From JBAZDC01 sp041654595 (lineage in GTDB: Bacteria; Pseudomonadota; Gammaproteobacteria; Burkholderiales; Burkholderiaceae_B): a stretch of DNA of 57,702 bases. A program made the position numbers and the translations under genes. Positions 41,946 to 50,934 of this stretch are shown in pieces. Below the pieces are notes generated by a model that had not been told where the DNA came from, searched no databases, and saw only the letters and a list, made by a program, of their open reading frames with translations. Each line of letters begins with the position of its first letter. Within the stretch, counting starts at the first letter, position 1. Where the stretch lies: positions 1 to 57,702 of the forward strand of contig CAZKBT010000013.1 in assembly GCA_964551305.1 (NCBI GenBank), written 5' to 3'.

Positions 41946-43538
41946 TCATGACAAGAACCGATATGCTGCTCGTTCCTGTTCATCGATCTGATTGACCAGG
42001 TTGGTTTCCCAGTCCAGATACCTTTGCGCGGCCTCCCTGTTTCCTTCGTGACGGTCGTGCACGAAGAACAGGAAGTCGATGCATTCCGAGTTAGGGGGGT
42101 GGTCCGGCGTGGAAGCCAGAGGCAAGCCCGCCTCCTGCCATGCCTTGGCCCCGTCCAGGCACACATGGACCCGCGTGCCTTGCGGCAGGCGCATGTCCCG
42201 CGCATAGAGTTCGGCCACATTGGCGTCGTCGGCCAGCAGCACGATGTCCTGTCCGTCGTCCGGCACGACGTCGGTGGCCAATTTGCGTATGCTCCAGCCC
42301 GCGCCCGCAATGTGCTGCTTTCTGTAATCCATGCTGGACCGGATATCGACCAGCAGCGCGCCGCCCTCGCGCAATTCGCGAACCCGGATGGAATCGATGC
42401 GCGGCAAGGTGCCCGGCACGGCGGGAGCCGCCGCGGGCGCCGCGTCCAGCGCGCCGTTGCCCGCATCCAACAAGCAAACGTCCCACCCCAGCTGCGCGAG
42501 CCAACTGGCCACGACGGGGGCGCGAACGCCGTCGCGGTCGAGAAGGACCAGTCGCGCGCCGCGCACGCCCACGAATTGATCGGTCGCCTGGATCAATTGC
42601 CCTCCGGCCGCATGGCGCGCGCCCGGGAACGTGCCCGTCTTGTACTCTTCGGGCGTGCAGACGTCGAACAAGAACGTGTTGCGGCCATCCTCGTTCGCCA
42701 AGCCCCGATAGGCCTCGACATCGATGCCGGCTATGCCCAGGCGTCGAGCCAGCTTGGCCGCGCGCTCGCGAGCCGCCGCCAGGTTTTCCTCCGTCGTATC
42801 GAAGCCGTGGCGACGGGTCTGGCCTTGCTCGAGCGTGTATCCGTTCAAGTACCAGCCCTGGGTGCCGTTTTCCAGCGCATACACGGGGTTGGGCACGCCC
42901 AGGTTGATCAGGGTCTGCGCGCCGATGATGCTGCGGGTGCGGCCGGCGCAATTTATCACGATAGGCGTCTTTTCATCGGGCACCAGATCCCGTACGCGCA
43001 AGGCAAGCTCGCCGTTCGGACAACATATGGCTGTCGGGATGCTCATTTTCTGGAACTCGGGGAAAGGACGGCCGTCCAGCACGACCAGTTTTTCGCCTTC
43101 GGCAATGCGGCGATTGAGTTCCTGGGCGCTGATCGCCGGCGTGTGGTATTGGTGCTCGGCCAGCTCGCCAAACGTCTTGCTGGGCAAGTTGACCCCGGCG
43201 AAAACCGCGTATCCTTGCCGCCGCCAGGCCTCGATCCCCCCGTCCAGCACGTGCGCATTCGCATAGCCCAGTCCCGCGAGCACGGCGGCGGCCTTGCGAG
43301 ACGCCTCCGCATCTTCGGCATACAGGACGATGCGCGTCGCCTTGCCCGGCACCAGGCGCAACGCCTCGATCTCGAGCCGGCTATACGGGACATTGACGCT
43401 ATAAAACAAATGCGCCTCGCCATACAGTCCGTGCTCTCGCACGTCCAGCAAGGCGATCTCCTTGCCATCGTGCAGCCAGGATTTGAGAACGGCCGGCTCG
43501 ACGCCGCGGCAGTCGTGATTGCTATCGTTCAATTTCAT
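41946..43538 (-). CDS. Four-domain rhodanese-like sulfurtransferase
   Basis: Rhodaneses move a sulfane sulfur to an acceptor such as cyanide, sulfite or a thiol. This 530-residue cytoplasmic protein has four rhodanese folds, roughly residues 15-110, 135-235, 270-360 and 380-480. Only domain 2 has the active-site cysteine, Cys197 in the loop INCAGRTRS. The corresponding loops in domains 1, 3 and 4 read YAEDAE, LDRDGVR and LADDAN, so they are structural or bind ligands. It is in one operon with a cystathionine-beta-lyase-like enzyme and a thiol dioxygenase, which suggests handling of persulfide sulfur from cysteine or cystine. Confidence 0.9.
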   Translation of the reverse strand: MKLNDSNHDCRGVEPAVLKSWLHDGKEIALLDVREHGLYGEAHLFYSVNVPYSRLEIEALRLVPGKATRIVLYAEDAEASRKAAAVLAGLGYANAHVLDGGIEAWRRQGYAVFAGVNLPSKTFGELAEHQYHTPAISAQELNRRIAEGEKLVVLDGRPFPEFQKMSIPTAICCPNGELALRVRDLVPDEKTPIVINCAGRTRSIIGAQTLINLGVPNPVYALENGTQGWYLNGYTLEQGQTRRHGFDTTEENLAAARERAAKLARRLGIAGIDVEAYRGLANEDGRNTFLFDVCTPEEYKTGTFPGARHAAGGQLIQATDQFVGVRGARLVLLDRDGVRAPVVASWLAQLGWDVCLLDAGNGALDAAPAAAPAVPGTLPRIDSIRVRELREGGALLVDIRSSMDYRKQHIAGAGWSIRKLATDVVPDDGQDIVLLADDANVAELYARDMRLPQGTRVHVCLDGAKAWQEAGLPLASTPDHPPNSECIDFLFFVHDRHEGNREAAQRYLDWETNLVNQIDEQERAAYRFLS

Positions 43539-43583
43539 TTTTTCAACCAGAGTAAATTCATTGGGCCCCTACGGCCGGATACC

Positions 43584-44768
43584 TCAGGACAGATGCGCAT
43601 CGAACGCGTTTTTCAAATCCGCGATCAAGTCCGCCGTGTCCTCCAGCCCCACATGAAAACGGCACATGGGCCCGTGATCGCTGTACGATGCCAGCGTGCG
43701 CGCCGATGCCGCATTCATGGGTATGACCAGGCTTTCGTATCCGCCCCAGGAAGCCCCCAAGCCGAAATACTTCAAGGCATCGATCATGGCTTCCATCTGC
43801 GCCACCGAAATCGTCGGAACGAATTCCACGGAGAGCAAACCGTTGCTGCCCTTGAAATCACGCTCGAAGATTTCCTTTTCGACGCCCTCGGCGAACGCCG
43901 GGCACAGCACGCGCGCCACCCGCTCATCCCGCTTGAGCCATTCGGCCACCGCCAGCATGTTTTCCTGGTGCGCGCGCAAGCGCAGCGGCAGGGTGCGCAA
44001 ACCCCGGAGCAACAAGTAGGCGTCATCCGCGCTGACGGTCTGGCCAAAGTTCAGCGCCGCCCTGTCCAGGTCCGGCCAGGCGCTTTCGTTGGTCACCACC
44101 GTACCCATCATGACGTCGGAATGACCGCCCAGGTATTTGGTGGCGGCGATGATGGAGACATCGACGCCCAGAGTCAGCGGTCGATGCAAGAACCCGGAGC
44201 CCCAGGTATTGTCCACAGCCAGCACGCAGCCGTGGCGCTTGGCCAATGCCGACAAAGCGCGCAGATCCTGGATTTCATACAGGAGCGAGCCGGGATTCTC
44301 GGCATAGATCATGGCGGTATTTGGCTGGATCTTGGATTCCAGATCCGATCCGTCGGGCTTGTAAAACGTATGTGCGATGCCCAAGCGCGTCAGGCTTTCC
44401 ACGCAGAATCTGCGCGCCGGATCGTAGACGGAATCGACGACCAGCACATGGTCGCCCGCCTTCAGGTACGCCATGAAGACGACGGCGATGGCGGCCAATC
44501 CCGTGGAGAACAGCTTGGCGCGATACCCGCCCTCGAGCTCGACCATGGCGTCTTCCAGCGCGTGCGTGCTGTCGTTGCCGCGAGAGCCGTACGAAAGCAG
44601 ACGCTCTTTGTCGCGGCGCGAGCGTACGTCGCGCCATTCGGCGACCGTGTCGAAGACATAGGTGCTGCCCCGCGCGACCGGGGTGTTCACCCAACCCGAG
44701 TGAGGGCGCCCCGCACGCAGCAACGCGGTCGTTGGACCTGGCGTGGGGAGATCCGGATTCTTGGCCAT
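43584..44768 (-). CDS. metC: Cystathionine beta-lyase-like C-S lyase (PLP)
   Basis: A 394-residue PLP enzyme of the Cys/Met metabolism family. The PLP lysine lies in IIAATKYLGGHSDVMMG. Other landmarks are LLSYGSRGNDSTHALEDAM, LFSTGLAAIAVVFMAYLKAGD and VLAVDNTWGSGFL. The family cleaves cystathionine to homocysteine and many members also cleave cystine to thiocysteine (cysteine persulfide), pyruvate and ammonia. Placement between a thiol dioxygenase gene (4 bases) and a rhodanese gene (45 bases) fits a C-S lyase acting on cystine. The symbol metC is a family assignment, not proof of methionine synthesis. Confidence 0.88.
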   Translation of the reverse strand: MAKNPDLPTPGPTTALLRAGRPHSGWVNTPVARGSTYVFDTVAEWRDVRSRRDKERLLSYGSRGNDSTHALEDAMVELEGGYRAKLFSTGLAAIAVVFMAYLKAGDHVLVVDSVYDPARRFCVESLTRLGIAHTFYKPDGSDLESKIQPNTAMIYAENPGSLLYEIQDLRALSALAKRHGCVLAVDNTWGSGFLHRPLTLGVDVSIIAATKYLGGHSDVMMGTVVTNESAWPDLDRAALNFGQTVSADDAYLLLRGLRTLPLRLRAHQENMLAVAEWLKRDERVARVLCPAFAEGVEKEIFERDFKGSNGLLSVEFVPTISVAQMEAMIDALKYFGLGASWGGYESLVIPMNAASARTLASYSDHGPMCRFHVGLEDTADLIADLKNAFDAHLS

Positions 44769-44772
44769 TGCA

Positions 44773-45363
44773 CTATCTCTTCGTCTGGATGCCGATGTTC
44801 ATCTGGCGATAGGTGTCGTTCTTGATGTCGAACGCGATCCGCTTGTCCAGCGTTTCCAGCGCGCGGCCATACATATGCAAGTGGCGAATCAAGCCGTCCT
44901 GCTCGATGCGCACGGCATGGATGTCATCCGGCATGAGCGCGATGCCCGTGCCCGGCTCGACCACGACGACCTTGGCCTGCTCCAGCTTTGCATAGCCTGG
45001 CTTGCTGCCGTCGTCCTTGCGCTCGAACACATAATTCATTTCCACACCGTCCACGGCTGCGATACAAGCCCAGGTCGTGTGATTGTGGGGAATGATCTTC
45101 TTGCCCGTTCGCATCACGTTCAGGTACAAGGCAAAGGTCTTTTCAGGCGTTTCGCTGATCAGGTAGCGCTCTTGCAGCTCGCCCTCCGGAGGATCCGGAT
45201 AAATTTCGGCGCCCCACCATTCTTTGTGCGCGGCGATGCCCAGCATGGTATCCAGGACTTTCTGCAGCGTTGCCCTGTTCTCACCCTCGGTCTCACACAA
45301 ATTCTTGATATGACTGACAGCCTTCTCGATTTCGGCAGCTGCGGGGTTGACGATTCCGTTCAT
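44773..45363 (-). CDS. Cysteine dioxygenase-family thiol dioxygenase
   Basis: A 196-residue cupin enzyme that adds both oxygens of O2 to a thiol to make a sulfinate. The iron-binding histidines are two in IIPHNHTTWACIAAVDG and one in MPDDIHAVRIE. The ATG at 45363 has a GGTGAG site and is preferred over an in-frame start five codons upstream. Bacterial members oxidise cysteine or 3-mercaptopropionate and sometimes related thiols or persulfides. It is the first gene of the operon; a long AT-rich leader separates it from the IS remnant. Confidence 0.88.
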   Translation of the reverse strand: MNGIVNPAAAEIEKAVSHIKNLCETEGENRATLQKVLDTMLGIAAHKEWWGAEIYPDPPEGELQERYLISETPEKTFALYLNVMRTGKKIIPHNHTTWACIAAVDGVEMNYVFERKDDGSKPGYAKLEQAKVVVVEPGTGIALMPDDIHAVRIEQDGLIRHLHMYGRALETLDKRIAFDIKNDTYRQMNIGIQTKR

Positions 45364-45630
45364 GTACTCACCATTCAAAAGACGATTCAGGTGGACCTAC
45401 TTTAGGATAGGAGCAAATCGGGTTCCAATTAAATTTGCACTATAAAACATAAGGATTTCTAATGTTTTCTCGCTCACCCGCCCATGATCTCGACACTACC
45501 GGCTCATGAAATCAAACAATAAGCCATTGATTATTAATAATATCTAGAAATCCAGCCGTACTCGCCGGCATCCGTTCCTCGCTCGGGCAAATTCAGCAAC
45601 GATTAAGCCAACACTAGGGTTTTCACCTAA
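45364..45630. promoter_or_regulatory. AT-rich leader of the sulfur-amino-acid operon
   Basis: A 267-base region, clearly richer in A and T than the flanking genes, upstream of the leftward operon that starts at 45363. It contains several TATAA-like elements but no clear pair of promoter boxes that I can defend. No gene is seen. Its right side may be remnant mobile-element flank. Confidence 0.4.
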
Positions 45631-46250
45631 GTGTCATGGAACTCCAGAACGCCTCGAAACACGTGTTTCGACCAGGAAAAGCGGCATCATCCAGTAATAG
45701 GCGGCCGCGAGGTTTGGAAACAGATGAATAGCGAAAGCTTGACGGTCACCCGGTGCACAGTAGATCGCTCGCTGCGACGGCTCGGCTTTGAGGGAATCAG
45801 CCGGGGTAAAGGTGGACACACCAGATGCCAAGCGAATCGTGGGCTGGCGCGCCTCCAGCAGCATGACAACCGACTTGATTCTGAACGCGCTGGATCAGGC
45901 TGCGCATGACCGCCGACCAACAGAATCCGACAGTCTGATTTATCCGTTCGGACTGCGGATCACAATACGTTTCCATTTGCTATTCTGTGCGGGCGAACGA
46001 AGCTGGCATCAATCTGCGGATTGGCAGCACCAGCCGCGCTTACGACCATGCCTTGGCCGAAATCGTCAACGGCTTGTACAAAATGCAGAAGATCCCAAAC
46101 GAGCACCCTGGAAGACCAAGGCTGCCATGGAATTGGCCACGCTGGAAAGGATGTCGTGGCTCCATCACCAACGCCATGCTCGGATCCATCTGCGGCAGGC
46201 CGTCGGTTGAAGCCATAGAACGTTCCTATCGACAACTTCCAGCACCGCTG
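45631..46250 (+). pseudogene. Decayed IS3-family transposase (OrfB) remnant
   Basis: Three reading frames in succession carry pieces of an IS3-type OrfB. The first has VWKQMNSESLTVTRCTVDRS and LRRLGFEGISRGK (45631-45800). The second has RIVGWRASSSMTTDLILNAL and DQAAHDRRP (around 45837-45920). The third has AGINLRIGSTS and ALAEIVNGLYKM (around 46000-46090), which holds the catalytic Glu region. PWKTKAAMELATLERMSW and a final EAIERSYRQL follow. Between GISRGK and RIVGWR the segment with the first catalytic Asp is missing. Several frameshifts plus this deletion mean it is dead. It separates two blocks of unlike gene content, so it may mark a past insertion. Confidence 0.85.
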
Positions 46251-46383
46251 CGGACTGGCTTCACTTTAACCAAACGGCCTCCGCAACTCCTGGGGAGATC
46301 TAGGCCGCTCGGGATAGACGGCTTTTGAGCACCGGTCGCTCCAAGCAACGCAGCGCAAATATCCACCGTGCGCAGAACTGTCT

Positions 46384-47301
46384 TTAAGCTTTATCTGCCG
46401 CGGCCTTGCCACGAACTTCGACACCCGCCGCCTCTTCCACGTACCGGATGATCTCAGTCATGTCTGCATCGCTTCCAAACTTGTCGCGGGCGTCATTCAG
46501 CAATTGGCGCGCGGCGGCGCCGACACGCAAGGGCACGCCCAGCTGCTCGCTTTCCTCGAGGCAGAGTCGCACGTCCTTGGCCGATAGACCGATCGCGAAA
46601 CCGAAATCGAAGCTGCGGGTCAACACGAAACGAGGAATCTTGTCTTCGGACGCGTTGGTGCGACCCGAGCCCGAGTTGATCACCTGCAGCATGATGTCGG
46701 GATCCAGACCGGCCTTCACACCCATCACCATCAGCTCGGAAGTGATGCTGAGCGCCGTTAGGGAGATCAGATTATTGATTACCTTCATTGTCTGCGCCAT
46801 ACCTGGCTGTTCGCCCACGTGCACCGGCTTGCCGAGCACGTTGAGAATGTCCAGCAGTTGGTCATAGTGCGCACGGGGACCGGACACCATCAACGCCAGC
46901 GTGCCCCGCTTCGCGCCCGTCACGCCGCCGCTGACGGGGCAGTCAACGCTCTGGATCCCAGCCGCGGCCAGGCCTTCCGCCATGGTACGCGCCGCCTCGG
47001 AACCGCTCGTGGACAGGTCAATCACCGTACGCACCGCCTCGCCTCGAGCCAGGCCGTTTTCTCCCAGGGCGACATTGATCACAATGTCGGGCGTCGGCAA
47101 TGACACCAGTACGGTGGCGGCGGCGTCAGCCACGGCTTTGGGCGATTCGGCGATGCGCGCGCCCTTTTCCTTAAGCGGCTGCAAAGCCTCTAGCTGCGTG
47201 TCGTAGATCGTGACCGTATATCCGGCATCCAGAAGGCGATCGACCATTGGCGCGCCCATACGTCCGATGCCGACAAAACCGAGGTGCTCTTTCATTGTCA
47301 T
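46384..47301 (-). CDS. 3-hydroxyisobutyrate dehydrogenase-family NAD(P) oxidoreductase
   Basis: A beta-hydroxyacid dehydrogenase of 305 residues. The Rossmann motif GFVGIGRMGAPMVDRLLDAG is followed by the substrate signature DCPVSGGVTGAKRGTLALMV and the catalytic Lys in MKVINNLISL. The family includes 3-hydroxyisobutyrate dehydrogenase, tartronate semialdehyde reductase and others; specificity cannot be fixed. The ATG at 47301 is chosen because the conserved strand follows directly; longer starts add unmatched residues. It is downstream of the MBL-fold hydrolase gene (106-base gap) and likely in the same unit, part of the GntR-linked block. Confidence 0.9.
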   Translation of the reverse strand: MTMKEHLGFVGIGRMGAPMVDRLLDAGYTVTIYDTQLEALQPLKEKGARIAESPKAVADAAATVLVSLPTPDIVINVALGENGLARGEAVRTVIDLSTSGSEAARTMAEGLAAAGIQSVDCPVSGGVTGAKRGTLALMVSGPRAHYDQLLDILNVLGKPVHVGEQPGMAQTMKVINNLISLTALSITSELMVMGVKAGLDPDIMLQVINSGSGRTNASEDKIPRFVLTRSFDFGFAIGLSAKDVRLCLEESEQLGVPLRVGAAARQLLNDARDKFGSDADMTEIIRYVEEAAGVEVRGKAAADKA

Positions 47302-47407
47302 AAATGTCTCACTGCGTTTCAGTTCAAGGGACGATGTGCGCACTATCAACCAGTCGGGCTTCCTTGCGCACAGGTGATTCAGGTTCGTCGCGCGTCAGGC
47401 AAGGTAC

Positions 47408-48217
47408 TCACGGCATCGCCTCGGGTGCAACGTCAAGTTGTACTATTTTTCCTTCCAGATCGGGATGCGGCGCGGGATAACGCTGCATCACTAGCGGATC
47501 ATGTCCTGGAATGATGTGATCTTCAGAGTCTGCCAGGCTGCGCACAATGCGGTAGCCTTCGAGCATCTCGCCGACGTGATGAACAATCGGGAAAGGGATG
47601 CCGCGGCCGATGTTGCCATACAGATGGGTGGCGTCCGATGCCAGGACCACCCAGCCTCGACGAGTCCATACACGTACGACCTGCAAGCCTGCGGTGTGGC
47701 CGCCCACCAGATGCAAGGACAATCCCGGTGCCAACTCGCTGGCGCCCTGGTGAAATGTCACGCGACCGGCATAGAGACGGCGCACATATTCGACAATATC
47801 TTCGACGTCATAGGGATGTCGCAGCGGGGCGTGGCACATACAGCGACCCGTGGCATAAGTCGTCTCGGCATCCTGGACGTGAAACATGGCATTGGGAAAA
47901 TCGCCCAGCGTCCCCGCATGGTCATAGTGCAGATGGGTGAGGATGATGTTCTGCACCTGATCCGGCTGCACGCCCAGTAGTCCGAGGCCTTGCGATGGAC
48001 GCATGAACAGTTCGCGGCCGCGCTGTTCGGCGGCGGCCTCCCCGAACCCCGTGTCGACTAGATAGACCTCACCCTCCCGCTTCAGCAGCCAAACATAATA
48101 GTCCAGGTCAGACTCGGCATCGTGGAAGTCCACATTGCCCAGATAGTTGTCAATAGCCGATCGCCCCGAATGTCGAGCGTAGCGGATAGCGTACACACTG
48201 AAGGGTCGGCAATCCAA
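47408..48217 (-). CDS. MBL-fold hydrolase, AHL-lactonase-like
   Basis: A 269-residue metallo-beta-lactamase-fold enzyme with the di-zinc motif HLHYDHAGTLGDFP. Further metal ligands are expected at the His of LVGGHTAGLQ, the Asp in LASDATHLYG and the His of IIPGHDPLV. The LVDTGFGE opening and overall size resemble the N-acyl-homoserine lactonase family. Homologues in catabolic clusters often open other lactones, so quorum quenching is not implied. The gene lies 38 bases from a perfect dyad at 48255-48273, probably its operator. Confidence 0.88.
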   Translation of the reverse strand: MDCRPFSVYAIRYARHSGRSAIDNYLGNVDFHDAESDLDYYVWLLKREGEVYLVDTGFGEAAAEQRGRELFMRPSQGLGLLGVQPDQVQNIILTHLHYDHAGTLGDFPNAMFHVQDAETTYATGRCMCHAPLRHPYDVEDIVEYVRRLYAGRVTFHQGASELAPGLSLHLVGGHTAGLQVVRVWTRRGWVVLASDATHLYGNIGRGIPFPIVHHVGEMLEGYRIVRSLADSEDHIIPGHDPLVMQRYPAPHPDLEGKIVQLDVAPEAMP

Positions 48218-48254
48218 GAATATGTCTCCTGCAGCCTTGACACGGGCATTATTA

Positions 48255-48273
48255 AATACAATAGGATTGTATT
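48255..48273. promoter_or_regulatory. Perfect dyad upstream of the MBL hydrolase gene
   Basis: AATACAAT-AGG-ATTGTATT has perfect 8-base arms and lies 38-56 bases before the start codon. The TACAAT...ATTGTA core suits a GntR/FCD repressor site, and a similar TACAAT element appears at 49368 and 57414. One arm could also serve as a -10 box. Confidence 0.55.
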
Positions 48274-48398
48274 ATAGCAATACGCTACTTGGCTGCAACT
48301 GCGAGGTGAGGAAACCTCGCGCGCGCACGCAGAACCCAACGACGTGGCCAGGCCGACCCCGTGATCAGGAACCGGATATACAAAGGGGATCGAGCATG

Positions 48399-48465
48399 GA
48401 TGGGCCGGCCTCGGGGCCGCCGCGTGGCTGGTAAAGTCGTGATCGCGGGCCGCCCCGCGCCCATC
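48399..48465. terminator. Possible hairpin after the GntR gene
   Basis: GATGGGC (48399-48405) pairs with GCCCATC (48459-48465), and CGGGGC (48412-48417) pairs with GCCCCG (48452-48457), with a large loop. It lies just beyond the gntR stop. There is no clear T-run, so it is a weak candidate. Confidence 0.3.
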
Positions 48466-48493
48466 CGGGCGATGCCGGGCACAACGCCGGATG

Positions 48494-49201
48494 TTATTCC
48501 TCGCCTGCGGCCTGCGAAGATTTCTGCAAGATGCCGATCGCGACATCAGCAGCGTTGCGTACGTGCAGACTGCCGGCGGAACGAGCCGCTTTACCGTCCC
48601 GCGCCTCGAGCGCCGCGAGCAGGTCGGAAAGCTCGGCGACGCTGTGCCTGGCGCGGCCCGGAGCCTGCATCGATGTGGAGCGAAGCAGCATCACGCGGGA
48701 ATTCAGCAGACGAAGGGTCGTCGTCAACGCCTCGTTGCCTGCGCCGTCCAGCAGTTGTTGATAGAAGGCGTTCTTCGCGGCAATCTGCTCCAGCGCGGTG
48801 CCGCCGGTCAGAGATTTCTTGAGCACCTTAAACGCCTGGCGCAGGGCGGACAGCTGCGCTTCGGTAGCGTTCTCACAGAACAATTGACAGGCCAATCCTT
48901 CGAGCTCTTCCCGTACCTGATAGATGCCACGCGCCTGCTCTGGCGAGAGGCGTTCCACCACCGGGCCACGATGGGGGATGACCATGATCAAGCCTTCGGA
49001 TTCCAGTTGCCGCAGCGCTTCCCGCACCAGCGTCCGGCTAACGCCGGTCATCTCGCACAGTTCACGTTCGGGTAAACGATCGCCCGGGCGAAATCGTCCG
49101 ACCAGGATGGCATTGCGAATACTCTCGGTCACGCTGTGCCGCAGTACTGATGCTGCGCGCTGGACCTTGAAATCGCCTTGTTGCTCTGCGTGCGGAGTCA
49201 T
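48494..49201 (-). CDS. GntR-family regulator, FadR/FCD type
   Basis: A 235-residue repressor or activator. The winged helix-turn-helix is seen as AILVGRFRPGDRLPERELCE followed by MTGVSRTLVREALRQLESEG. The C-terminal FCD effector domain (about 90-235) binds organic acids, often through a metal. The ATG at 49201 is chosen because longer in-frame starts add 23 residues ahead of the conserved start. It is divergent from the MmgE/PrpD gene and sits within the catabolic block, so it is the obvious regulator of genes 46384-57342. Dyads with a TACAAT core near three promoters are candidate sites. Confidence 0.93.
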   Translation of the reverse strand: MTPHAEQQGDFKVQRAASVLRHSVTESIRNAILVGRFRPGDRLPERELCEMTGVSRTLVREALRQLESEGLIMVIPHRGPVVERLSPEQARGIYQVREELEGLACQLFCENATEAQLSALRQAFKVLKKSLTGGTALEQIAAKNAFYQQLLDGAGNEALTTTLRLLNSRVMLLRSTSMQAPGRARHSVAELSDLLAALEARDGKAARSAGSLHVRNAADVAIGILQKSSQAAGEE

Positions 49202-49533
49202 AGTTTCAATACACAAATCATTTAGGTGGTGCGCAGATACGTTCACGAGTGGATATCTGTCCGTGAACACGGGACTGAAGTCCTGATCGACCCGCGTCGC
49301 TTACGCTGACACTCGGCGCGATTAACACATAACCCGACGAGAGAGTCAACGTCAGTCCTTATAATCGTACAATGATTCTATAATATTGTCATAACGGTCT
49401 CTACCACGACGGTTTGACGCGGGAGCATGAAACGATGCCGACACAGGATGCGGGAAGACCTGCTGCTCAATGTGCCTGGCCTTCCAAGCATGATTTCCTA
49501 TTTCCCTGCGGTATGGCGTCCTCATAAAGTGAA
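49202..49533. other. Divergent promoter region gntR/mmgE
   Basis: This 332-base gap holds promoters for the GntR gene (leftward) and the MmgE/PrpD gene (rightward). The stretch 49361-49395 is AT-rich and contains the loose inverted repeat at 49368-49389. I see no gene in it. Confidence 0.45.
49368..49389. promoter_or_regulatory. Candidate GntR operator between gntR and mmgE
   Basis: TACAAT (49368-49373) and ATTGT (49385-49389) form a spaced inverted repeat in an AT-rich segment of the divergent promoter. It shares its half-site with the perfect dyad at 48255-48273. The longer spacing makes it weaker evidence. Confidence 0.35.
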
Positions 49534-50916
49534 ATGATCATGAATCGAGCAGTTCTGTCTGATCACGACCGTCCATCCGCGTGCCTATCCCGTTTCGTTG
49601 CCAATTCGAAATGGGAAGACATCCCTCCGGAGGTAAGGCACGCGGCCCGACGGGCGATCTTGAATTTTTTTGCAGTGGCGCTCTCCGCCGCCCGCACCCC
49701 GTCGCTGGATATTGCGGTGCGCACTTATGCGCGTTTCTCGTCTGGATCCGAAGCCTGCCTCGCAGGCAGGCCGGAACGCGTTGATGCATTGAACGCGGCC
49801 GCCCTGAACGCCATGGCGGCGAACGTGTTCGACTTCGATGACACGCATCATCCGACCATCATCCACCCGACCTCGCCTATCGCGCCGAGCTTGTTCGCCT
49901 TGGCGCAAACCCGTCCAGTCAGTGGCCAGCAGCTCCTGCACGCGTTCATAGTGGGCGTCGAGGCAGCCTGCCGGATCGGCAACGCCATCTCGCCCGAGCA
50001 CTATGCGCGAGGTTGGCATATCACTTCCACCTGCGGCGTGTTCGGCTCCGCGCTGGCCGTGAGCCATGTACTCGGCCTGGACCAGAAGCAGAATCTGCAC
50101 GCGCTGGGTATCGCCGCCGTGCAGGCCGGAGGCCTGGTCGAGGCCCTGGGAACGGGCGCAAAGAGCATCAGCGTCGGCAACGCCGCGCGTAACGGTCTGA
50201 TGGCCGGCTACCTGGCGGCCGACGGCTTTGACGGGCCGGCGCTACCGCTTGAGGGCGAGCGCGGTTTTCTCAGAGTGGCCGGCGAAAATCCGCGGATGGA
50301 AGCCATCACGGGAGATCTCGGCGCTCGCTGGGAATTGCTGAACAATGCCTACAAGCCCTACCCTTGCGGCGTCGTGCTCAACCCGGTCCTGGACGCCTGT
50401 CTCGATTTGTCCTCCGACCCGAAAATTGCGGGCGGAGGCTGGGACAATATTGCACGCATCGAGTTGACGGGTCACCCGCTATTGCGCCAGCGCACGGATC
50501 GCCCCAATATCACCAGCGGTCGGCTGTCACAGGTCTGCGCGCAGCACGCGGTCGCGGTGGCGCTGGTACGCGGTCGCGCCGGGCTACGCGAGTTTTCGGA
50601 CGAGGCCGTCGCTGATCCGTTACTAAAACACCTCGGGTCGCTGCTCGAGTTCAAAGATGATCCGGCGCTCTCCGTGGACGCAGTCAAGGTGATTGTGGAG
50701 CTGGCGGACGGCACGGCGCTATGCCGCGAGGTGACTGAACCCCGCGGGTCACTGGCCAGGCCGCTGACCGATGCAGAACTCGAGCACAAGCTGCGCGACC
50801 TGGCTGGCTATGGCCAGGCTGACGTCGACGTCGATCGCTTGATCGAGGCAGTCTGGTCACTGGAAACCGCCAAGGATGCGGCACTGCCCATGCGCCTGGC
50901 AGCGGTCCGCGGTTAA
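49534..50916 (+). CDS. MmgE/PrpD-family protein
   Basis: A 460-residue protein of the 2-methylcitrate dehydratase (PrpD)/MmgE family, which also includes cis-aconitate decarboxylase and iminodisuccinate epimerase. Conserved blocks are NVFDFDDTHHPTIIHPTSPI near residue 92, VGVEAACRIGNAI, THTGVFGSALAVSH-like TCGVFGSALAVSHVLGL, and KPYPCGVVLNPVLDA. An alternative ATG lies two codons in. The chemistry is usually hydration, dehydration, decarboxylation or epimerisation of a tricarboxylate or related acid; the substrate here is unknown. It is transcribed alone, away from gntR, and ends at a strong shared terminator. Confidence 0.9.
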   Translation: MIMNRAVLSDHDRPSACLSRFVANSKWEDIPPEVRHAARRAILNFFAVALSAARTPSLDIAVRTYARFSSGSEACLAGRPERVDALNAAALNAMAANVFDFDDTHHPTIIHPTSPIAPSLFALAQTRPVSGQQLLHAFIVGVEAACRIGNAISPEHYARGWHITSTCGVFGSALAVSHVLGLDQKQNLHALGIAAVQAGGLVEALGTGAKSISVGNAARNGLMAGYLAADGFDGPALPLEGERGFLRVAGENPRMEAITGDLGARWELLNNAYKPYPCGVVLNPVLDACLDLSSDPKIAGGGWDNIARIELTGHPLLRQRTDRPNITSGRLSQVCAQHAVAVALVRGRAGLREFSDEAVADPLLKHLGSLLEFKDDPALSVDAVKVIVELADGTALCREVTEPRGSLARPLTDAELEHKLRDLAGYGQADVDVDRLIEAVWSLETAKDAALPMRLAAVRG

Positions 50917-50934
50917 GCGCCGCACGCGCCATGA

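Noticed and set aside
42024..44825. A 933-residue open frame on the plus strand
   Set aside because: It runs antisense to the rhodanese and C-S lyase genes, which have clear motifs and spacing. Its translation is rich in Arg, His, Gln and Asp without recognisable domains, typical of an antisense shadow in GC-rich DNA.
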